A DNA stretch of 7,050 nucleotides from Bacteroidota bacterium (lineage in GTDB: Bacteria > Bacteroidota > Bacteroidia > NS11-12g > UBA955), in assembly GCA_009918425.1 (NCBI GenBank), contig RGEC01000117.1:1-7050 (forward strand), read 5' to 3'. Under the pieces are notes generated by a model. It was not told where the DNA came from, did no database searches, and worked only from the letters and a program-made list of their open reading frames with translations. A program made the position numbers and the translations under genes. Of the stretch, positions 7,049 through 7,050 are shown piece by piece; position 1 is the stretch's first letter; each line of letters starts with the position of its first letter.

Positions 7049-7050
7049 CG

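Overview
The window reads as a chromosomal segment from a member of the Bacteroidota, probably the Chitinophagales/Sphingobacteriia side. The evidence is the gene order (DUF6089/PorG-like outer-membrane protein, uppS, bamA, two skp/ompH genes, murI), the form of the BamA protein, the lack of clear Shine-Dalgarno sites, and TAnnTTTG-type promoter boxes. The lineage is inferred from remembered family features, not from a database search.

Layout: all seven genes are on the + strand and tightly packed. Positions 1-804 hold the 3' part of a DUF6089/PorG-like beta-barrel protein whose start lies outside the window. A second, complete paralogue (773-1621) overlaps its end and starts at TTG or GTG. 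Next come uppS (1629-2387, GTG start), bamA (2384-4984, 4-base ATGA overlap with uppS) and two OmpH/Skp-type periplasmic chaperone genes (4997-5506 and 5540-6082). A strong rho-independent terminator (6101-6131) closes this unit. murI, glutamate racemase, follows (6156-6989) with its own possible promoter so close to the ATG that the transcript may be leaderless. The last 61 bases hold no gene, but end in a TACCTTTG box that probably serves the next gene beyond the window.

The genes share a cell-envelope theme. UppS makes the undecaprenyl carrier lipid for peptidoglycan and other surface polymers. MurI supplies D-glutamate for peptidoglycan. BamA inserts outer-membrane beta-barrels, and the Skp-like proteins escort such barrels across the periplasm. 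The DUF6089 proteins are themselves predicted barrel clients, and this family includes PorG of the type IX secretion system. No mobile element, CRISPR array, RNA gene or defence system was seen, and I do not see a new multi-gene system here.

The two most unusual points are the tandem pair of PorG-like genes and an abrupt change in base and codon habit. GATC occurs 8 times in about the first 4.6 kb and 28 times in the last 2.4 kb, with isoleucine codons moving from ATT/ATA to ATC. The change falls near the 3' end of bamA.
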